The position numbers and the translations under genes are program-made. From NCBI GenBank assembly GCA_946482165.1, contig CAMLQS010000129.1:1-12547 (forward strand): a stretch of 12,547 bases of DNA, given 5' to 3'. The stretch's first letter is position 1. Every line of letters starts with the position of its first letter. Below, one piece after another: positions 8,080 through 12,547 of the stretch. This DNA comes from an uncultured Verrucomicrobiota bacterium (GTDB lineage Bacteria > Verrucomicrobiota > Verrucomicrobiae > Opitutales > Opitutaceae). The notes beneath the pieces were generated by a model that was not told where the DNA came from, searched no databases, and was given only the letters and a program-made list of their open reading frames with translations.

Positions 8080-11000
8080 ACCCGCATCCGCGTCCGGCCC
8101 GCACCGGCGATTTCGAGCGCCGCAACCACCCCGCCACCAAGTGCCGGAGCGAATGCCTCCTGATAAACTGGCTCCTTTCATTCCTCTTGATGCTGGTCGC
8201 ACTTTGGGCGGTTCCGGCGCTTGAGGCCCAGACCTACGCCGAGCCCTACGACTGGAAATCGGTCGTGATCAAGGGCGGCGGATTCGTGACGGGCATCGTG
8301 CCGCATCCGAACGAGTCCGGGCTGATGTATTGCCGCACGGACGTGGGCGGAGCTTACCGGTGGAACCCCGCCAATGGCTCCTGGATCCCGTTGCAGGATT
8401 TCCTCGCGCCCACGAACGAGGAATGGGGCCTCTACGGCGTTGAAAGCATCGCCCTCGATCCGCAGGACGCCAACCGGCTTTACATGACCTGCGGCTGGCT
8501 GGGCGTGGGACGCCTGAATGAAGTTTGGACCTCCACGGACCGTGGCGCGAATTTCACGCGCGTCACCGCACCGTTCACGATGGAGGCCAACGGCGGTGGC
8601 CGCAGCAATGGCGAGCGGCTCGCGGTTGATCCCAATCTCGGCGGCATCCTGTTCAATGGCACGCGCCGTGACGGCTTGTGGAAGAGCGTCAACTACGGCG
8701 CGGGCTGGTCCAAGGTCACGAGTTTCCCCCTCAACACCACGGCGAACCTCGTCGGCCTCGTGTTCGTGGAGTTCATCAAGAACAGCGGCGTCAATGGCAG
8801 CGCCACGCCCGAGATCTGGGTCGGCGTCTCCCAAGGAGGCGACAATCTATACCGGAGCACGGATGGCGGAGCCACTTGGTCGGCGGTGCCTCACGGCGCG
8901 CCCTCCAGCCACATGCCGCACCGTGCCGCACAGGACGGCATCGGAAACATGTATGTCACTTTCAACGACGGTCCGGGACCGAACGACGTGGGCGCCGGGT
9001 CGGTTCGTAAAATCAATCTCGCCACGCTCGCTTCAACAAATGTGACGCCGCCGCTGGGCCAGGGTGGCTTCGGGGGCGTCTCCGTGGATAGGCAAAATCC
9101 TGCTACACTCGTCGTCAGCACGATGGATCGCTGGTGGCCGCACGACGAGGTCTATCGCAGCACCAACGGCGGCACGACGTGGAAAGCGCTTTATGCAGGC
9201 GCGACGATCGACGGATCGAGCGCGCCCTGGATCTTCTTCAATTATGCGACGCCTCCCGTGCCGCATTGGATCGGCGACATCAAAATTGATCCGTTCAACT
9301 CAAACCGCGTCTATCACATCAGCGGCCGTGGCCTGTATTCGAGTTATAACCTGACCGCGACAACGCCCTCGTGGGAGTTCCGCTCGGACGGCATCGAGGA
9401 AATGGGCCTGTGGCCCGGCGGCAGCGCGTTGTGCAGTCCGCCAAGCGGCGCTCTGTTTTTCAGCGCGCTGGGCGACATCGGCGGGTTCTCACACTACGAT
9501 CCCGATGTTTCACCTGCGCTGGAAGACCACTACGACCCGGTCTATGACAGCAACACGAGCGTGGATTTCGCGGAGCTGAACCCCGACATCGTGGTCCGCA
9601 CCCATAAGGGTGCGCCGCGTGGCTCGCGCTCGACCGATGGCGGGCGGACGTGGACGGACTTCCCCACCCATCCCCCCGCCACGGACAACGATCCCGGCGC
9701 GATTGCGATCTCCGCAAATGGCCAACGGCTGGTCTGGGTGTCGGAGGGTGCCCCTGCGTCGTATTCAACGGACAACGGCGCGACCTGGACTCAGTGCGGC
9801 GGCAACATCACGCCGACCGAAGTATGGGAGCAGCCGTTTCTTTTTTCCGATCGGGTTAACAGCAACAAGTTCTACCTCTACCTGCCCTCCACCGGGGTGG
9901 TCCACCTCAGCACGGATGGCGGCGCGAACTTTGTCGCGGGACCGACGCTCGGCACCTGGTGCGAAGCCATGCGCACCGTTTATGGCCTGGAAGGTCACGT
10001 CTGGATCTCGTGCGTGGACGGCGACTCTTCCAAGGCAGGTCTCTGGCGCTCGACCAACTCCGGTGTGAGTTTCACCAAAGTGAGCGGCGTCCAGAATGCG
10101 CAGTCCATCGGCTTCGGTCGCACGGCGAGCGGCGGCGGGCATCCGGTCCTCTACCTGAGCGGGCAAGTGAACAATACCTGGGGTATCTTCCGCTCCGAGA
10201 ATCTGGCCGCGAATTGGATACGCATCAACGATGACATGCACCAATACGGCGGCGCATCCCAAATCACCGGCGACCCCAAGATCTACGGCCGCTGTTATTT
10301 CGGCGGACGCGGCTTGCTCTACGGCGACATTCCCACCGGGCAGCCAGTTCCGACGCGGCAAGTTTCAAAGACGATCTTTCAGGACTCGCTGGTCGATGGC
10401 TGGCAGAACTGGAGCTGGGCGACGGTGAACACGGCGTCCGCGACTCCGGTGCGGCGCGGGGCGTCCGCCATCTCGGTCACCGCGGAAGGCTGGGCGGCCC
10501 TCTTTCTACGGCGGCAGGCAGTGCAGTCCACCGTCGGATACTCCGCAGTGGCTTTCTGGATACATGGCGGACCGAGCGGAGGACAATCCCTCCAAGTCGT
10601 CGGTCTCCGCGGCGGGAACACCCAGGTGTTCAAGCCGATCACGCCGCCGATGGCCGGCACGTGGACCCGCGTGGTGATCCCCTTGTCCGAACTGGGCCTG
10701 GCCAACGTCTTGGACTTCGACGGACTGTGGATCCAGAACGCCAGCGGCTCGCCGATTTCCACCTTCCACGTGGACGACATCTCGCTCGTCGGCCAGGCCG
10801 ATGAGGAAGACTGGACCACGCTGGATTGGGAAAACTGGCGGCAATCCCGGTTCACCGCATCCGAACTGGCCGACGATGGCGTCAGCGGCCTTGCCGCCGA
10901 CCCCGACCACGACGGCGCTCCGAACCGGATCGAGTGGTTTCTGTTGGGAAACGCGGTCGAAAACGACGCCGGCCCGTGGTGTTCCCTGCAAGTCGCGGAT

Positions 11001-11198
11001 GGCGCGCTGGCGTTGACCTACGTCCGGCGCGCGGGAGTCCCCGCCCCCATGACGCTGGAGATCTCCACCAACCTCGAAGACTGGCAGCCGGCGGTCGGCG
11101 TTTCGCTCGTCGATCCACTGGACGCCTCGGGCCTGAGCGAACGCGTCTCGTGGTCGTTTCCCTCCACGGAACCGAGGCTGTTTATGCGCCTGAAATAG
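8076..11198 (+). CDS. Modular GH74 xyloglucanase-like protein with beta-sandwich module and Verrucomicrobia-type C-terminal tail
   Basis: Predicted endo-beta-1,4-glucanase acting on xyloglucan (1040 aa). An unusually long polar N-region (about 28 residues) precedes the signal peptide core (LLSFLLMLVALWAVPALEA). Residues about 55-750 are a double beta-propeller with seven clear Asp-box turns (S/T-x-D/N-x-G-x-x-W/F) starting near S153, S261, S362, S519, S564, S612 and S659. The catalytic pair is visible: D89 in RTDVGGAYRW and D467 in ALGDIGGFSHYD. Residues about 765-907 form a jelly-roll module (VDGWQNWSW start, HVDDISLVG end) resembling a carbohydrate-binding module that I cannot name. Residues about 908-1040 carry D942-P-D944-H-D946-G and a beta-rich tail ending RLFMRLK, a layout common in Verrucomicrobia exoproteins. 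Codon use is less C-ended than in all its neighbours, hinting at separate acquisition. A sialidase was considered because of the Asp boxes; the catalytic motifs favour GH74. Confidence 0.9.
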   Translation: MNPHPRPARTGDFERRNHPATKCRSECLLINWLLSFLLMLVALWAVPALEAQTYAEPYDWKSVVIKGGGFVTGIVPHPNESGLMYCRTDVGGAYRWNPANGSWIPLQDFLAPTNEEWGLYGVESIALDPQDANRLYMTCGWLGVGRLNEVWTSTDRGANFTRVTAPFTMEANGGGRSNGERLAVDPNLGGILFNGTRRDGLWKSVNYGAGWSKVTSFPLNTTANLVGLVFVEFIKNSGVNGSATPEIWVGVSQGGDNLYRSTDGGATWSAVPHGAPSSHMPHRAAQDGIGNMYVTFNDGPGPNDVGAGSVRKINLATLASTNVTPPLGQGGFGGVSVDRQNPATLVVSTMDRWWPHDEVYRSTNGGTTWKALYAGATIDGSSAPWIFFNYATPPVPHWIGDIKIDPFNSNRVYHISGRGLYSSYNLTATTPSWEFRSDGIEEMGLWPGGSALCSPPSGALFFSALGDIGGFSHYDPDVSPALEDHYDPVYDSNTSVDFAELNPDIVVRTHKGAPRGSRSTDGGRTWTDFPTHPPATDNDPGAIAISANGQRLVWVSEGAPASYSTDNGATWTQCGGNITPTEVWEQPFLFSDRVNSNKFYLYLPSTGVVHLSTDGGANFVAGPTLGTWCEAMRTVYGLEGHVWISCVDGDSSKAGLWRSTNSGVSFTKVSGVQNAQSIGFGRTASGGGHPVLYLSGQVNNTWGIFRSENLAANWIRINDDMHQYGGASQITGDPKIYGRCYFGGRGLLYGDIPTGQPVPTRQVSKTIFQDSLVDGWQNWSWATVNTASATPVRRGASAISVTAEGWAALFLRRQAVQSTVGYSAVAFWIHGGPSGGQSLQVVGLRGGNTQVFKPITPPMAGTWTRVVIPLSELGLANVLDFDGLWIQNASGSPISTFHVDDISLVGQADEEDWTTLDWENWRQSRFTASELADDGVSGLAADPDHDGAPNRIEWFLLGNAVENDAGPWCSLQVADGALALTYVRRAGVPAPMTLEISTNLEDWQPAVGVSLVDPLDASGLSERVSWSFPSTEPRLFMRLK

Positions 11199-11269
11199 CT
11201 TCCGCCGGATCACCGCCGTCCGCCACTTCGCCCGCCTCCGCCTCCCCTCTATTTTTAACACCCGCCCCC
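11199..11269 (+). other. Pyrimidine-rich 71-bp spacer with an AT island; possible weak promoter
   Basis: This spacer lies between the GH74 stop (TAG 11196-11198) and the GH43 start. It is mostly C and T with imperfect CCGCC repeats. The only AT-rich stretch is TATTTTTAA at 11250-11258, ending 11 bases before the ATG. It could be a -10-like element for a very short leader, but no matching upstream box is clear. No hairpin followed by a T-run was found, so readthrough from GH74 is likely. Confidence 0.2.
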
Positions 11270-12547
11270 ATGCACACGCCCTCTGGAATCAGCCGCCTCG
11301 CCTTGCCCGCCTTCATGCTCGGCGGGCTCCTCGTCGCCGCGCACGCCCACGCGCAGATCACCAGCGCACCGGCCGAGACACCCGCTCACAATCCCATCAT
11401 TTGGGCCGACGTCCCGGACATCGCCATCATCCGTGTAGGGAAAACCTACTACATGAGCAGCACGACGATGCACATGAGCCCGGGCCTCCCGATCATGAAG
11501 TCCACGGACTTGGTCAACTGGAGCATGGCCTCCTACGCCTACGAAACCCTCGGCGACAACGACGAGCTCAGCCTCAAGAACGGAAAAAGCGCCTACGGCG
11601 CCGGCTCCTGGGCCAGCAGCCTGCGTTACCACGACGGCGTATTCCACGCCTCGACGTTCTCCGCCAACACCGGACACACCCACATCTACACCACGCGCGA
11701 TCCGGAGCGCGGCCCGTGGAAAGCGACGAAGTGGGTGCCCTCGGTGGGCGACCACAGCCTGTTTTTCGACGACGATGGTCGCGCTTACATGATTTGGGGC
11801 GGCGGCCGTGTCATGCTCACCGAGCTGGAACCCGATCTGTCCGGACTCAAGCGGGGTGCCGAGAACAAGGTCATCGTCGAAAGCGTCAACGCCGTCTTCG
11901 GCGCCGACCAGGGCGGGCTCAAGGGCGAGGGCGCGCAATTTTTCAAGATCAACGGCCGCTACTACCTCGTTAACATCGCCTCGCCCGGCAGCCGCTGGGC
12001 GCGCACCGTCGTCATCAGCCGCGCCGACAAAATCGACGGTCCCTACGAAAGTCGTATCGCGCTCGATGATCGCGGCATCGCCCAGGGCGGCCTCATCGAC
12101 ACCCCGGAGGGCAAATGGTATGCCTATCTATTCAAGGACAACGCCTCCGTCGGTCGCATCCCCTATCTCGTGCCCGTGACTTGGCAGGACGGCTGGCCCG
12201 TGCTCGGCACCGACGGCAAGGTGCCCATGACGCTCGACATCCCCGCCGGCGGACAGGGCCTCTCCGGTGCCTCCGGCATCGTCGCCTCCGACGAATTCGC
12301 GCGCCAGCCCGGCGACCCCGCCCTGCCCCTCGCTTGGCAATGGAATCACAATCCCGTGCCTCGCCACTGGTCGGTCGCCGAGCGCCCGGGCTACCTGAGC
12401 CTCGTCACCAGCCGGGTCGTTTCCACTCTGACCGAGGCCCCGAATACCCTCACGCAGCGCACCTTTGGCCCGAGCAGTTCCGCCACCACCCGCATCGACG
12501 TGAGCGGCATGAAAGACGGCGACTATGCCGGCCTCGCCGCTTTTCAG
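11270..12547 (+). CDS. GH43 (subfamily 12-like) alpha-L-arabinofuranosidase / beta-xylosidase, secreted; 3' end outside window
   Basis: Encodes 426 codons to the window edge with no stop. The signal peptide spans about residues 1-29 (core LALPAFMLGGLLVAAHAHA, then Q). The five-bladed propeller of GH43 follows: ADVPDIAIIRVGKTYYMSS with D47 (or D50) as base, D161 in GDHSLFFDDDG as pKa modulator, and E220 in KGEGAQFFK as acid. The YYMSSTTMHMSPGLPIMKS stretch is typical of the GH43 group that includes the arabinofuranosidases of the Bacteroides ovatus xyloglucan locus. From about residue 365 (LPLAWQWNHNPVPRHWS) a concanavalin-A-like C-terminal beta-sandwich begins, as is usual for this group, and is cut off. 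Expected role: removing arabinofuranose or xylose from side chains or oligosaccharides. Codon use returns to the C-ended style of the first four genes. Confidence 0.92.
   Translation, partial: MHTPSGISRLALPAFMLGGLLVAAHAHAQITSAPAETPAHNPIIWADVPDIAIIRVGKTYYMSSTTMHMSPGLPIMKSTDLVNWSMASYAYETLGDNDELSLKNGKSAYGAGSWASSLRYHDGVFHASTFSANTGHTHIYTTRDPERGPWKATKWVPSVGDHSLFFDDDGRAYMIWGGGRVMLTELEPDLSGLKRGAENKVIVESVNAVFGADQGGLKGEGAQFFKINGRYYLVNIASPGSRWARTVVISRADKIDGPYESRIALDDRGIAQGGLIDTPEGKWYAYLFKDNASVGRIPYLVPVTWQDGWPVLGTDGKVPMTLDIPAGGQGLSGASGIVASDEFARQPGDPALPLAWQWNHNPVPRHWSVAERPGYLSLVTSRVVSTLTEAPNTLTQRTFGPSSSATTRIDVSGMKDGDYAGLAAFQ

Noticed and set aside
5936..8140. 734-residue open frame on the - strand
   Set aside because: It is antisense to GH97, glycine- and glutamate-rich, and without a domain or signal. 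It is a composition artefact of the same kind.
8076..11198. Sialidase (BNR/Asp-box) identity for the propeller protein
   Set aside because: Asp boxes occur in both families. The RTDVGGAYRW and GDIGGFSHYD catalytic motifs and the double-propeller length fit GH74, and the sialidase arginine triad and FRIP motif are not seen.
1..12547. tRNA, rRNA, CRISPR array, transposase or phage genes
   Set aside because: No regularly spaced repeats, no tRNA-like cloverleaf and no recombinase motifs were seen. Nearly all bases are accounted for by hydrolase genes.

Overview
The window is a dense, one-strand cluster of secreted plant cell-wall glycan hydrolases. It comes from a high-GC bacterium, most likely Verrucomicrobiota and probably Opitutaceae-like. 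That placement is inferred from the strongly C-ended codons, the set of hydrolase families, and a C-terminal module in the GH74 protein (a DxDxDG loop, then a beta-rich tail ending in an R-L-F-M-R-L strand) of a kind common in Verrucomicrobia secreted proteins. No marker gene proves it.

Layout, all on the + strand: (1) 1-1657, the 3' part of a GH29 alpha-L-fucosidase whose start lies before the window; (2) 1663-1739, a palindromic element with TTAA at both ends in the only gap above 100 bp; (3) 1780-3642, an alpha/beta-hydrolase carbohydrate esterase fused to a GH62 alpha-L-arabinofuranosidase; (4) 3639-6026, a GH127 beta-L-arabinofuranosidase-like enzyme overlapping the previous gene by ATGA; (5) 6038-8053, a GH97 enzyme of the retaining (alpha-galactosidase type) subgroup; (6) 8050-8079, a nine-codon mini-ORF bridging two genes by ATGA overlaps at both ends; (7) 8076-11198, a modular GH74 xyloglucanase-like protein with a beta-sandwich module and a Verrucomicrobia-type tail; (8) 11270-12547, a GH43 enzyme (subfamily-12-like) with the start of a C-terminal beta-sandwich, cut by the window end.

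Spacing (4-bp overlap, 11 bp, 22 bp, 71 bp) and shared strand suggest one transcription unit, at least from 1780 onward. Every protein whose N-terminus is visible has a signal peptide, so the enzymes act in the periplasm or outside the cell. The set would cut a beta-glucan backbone (GH74) and strip acetyl, arabinofuranosyl, fucosyl and alpha-galactosyl-type decorations. This looks like debranching of mixed primary-wall hemicellulose (xyloglucan plus decorated arabinoxylan) or of arabinosylated wall glycoprotein, not of one simple polymer. No transporter, regulator, mobile-element gene, RNA gene or CRISPR array is visible. The strongest leads are the esterase-GH62 fusion, the GH74 gene with its different codon use and extra modules, the palindromic element, and the mini-ORF relay.
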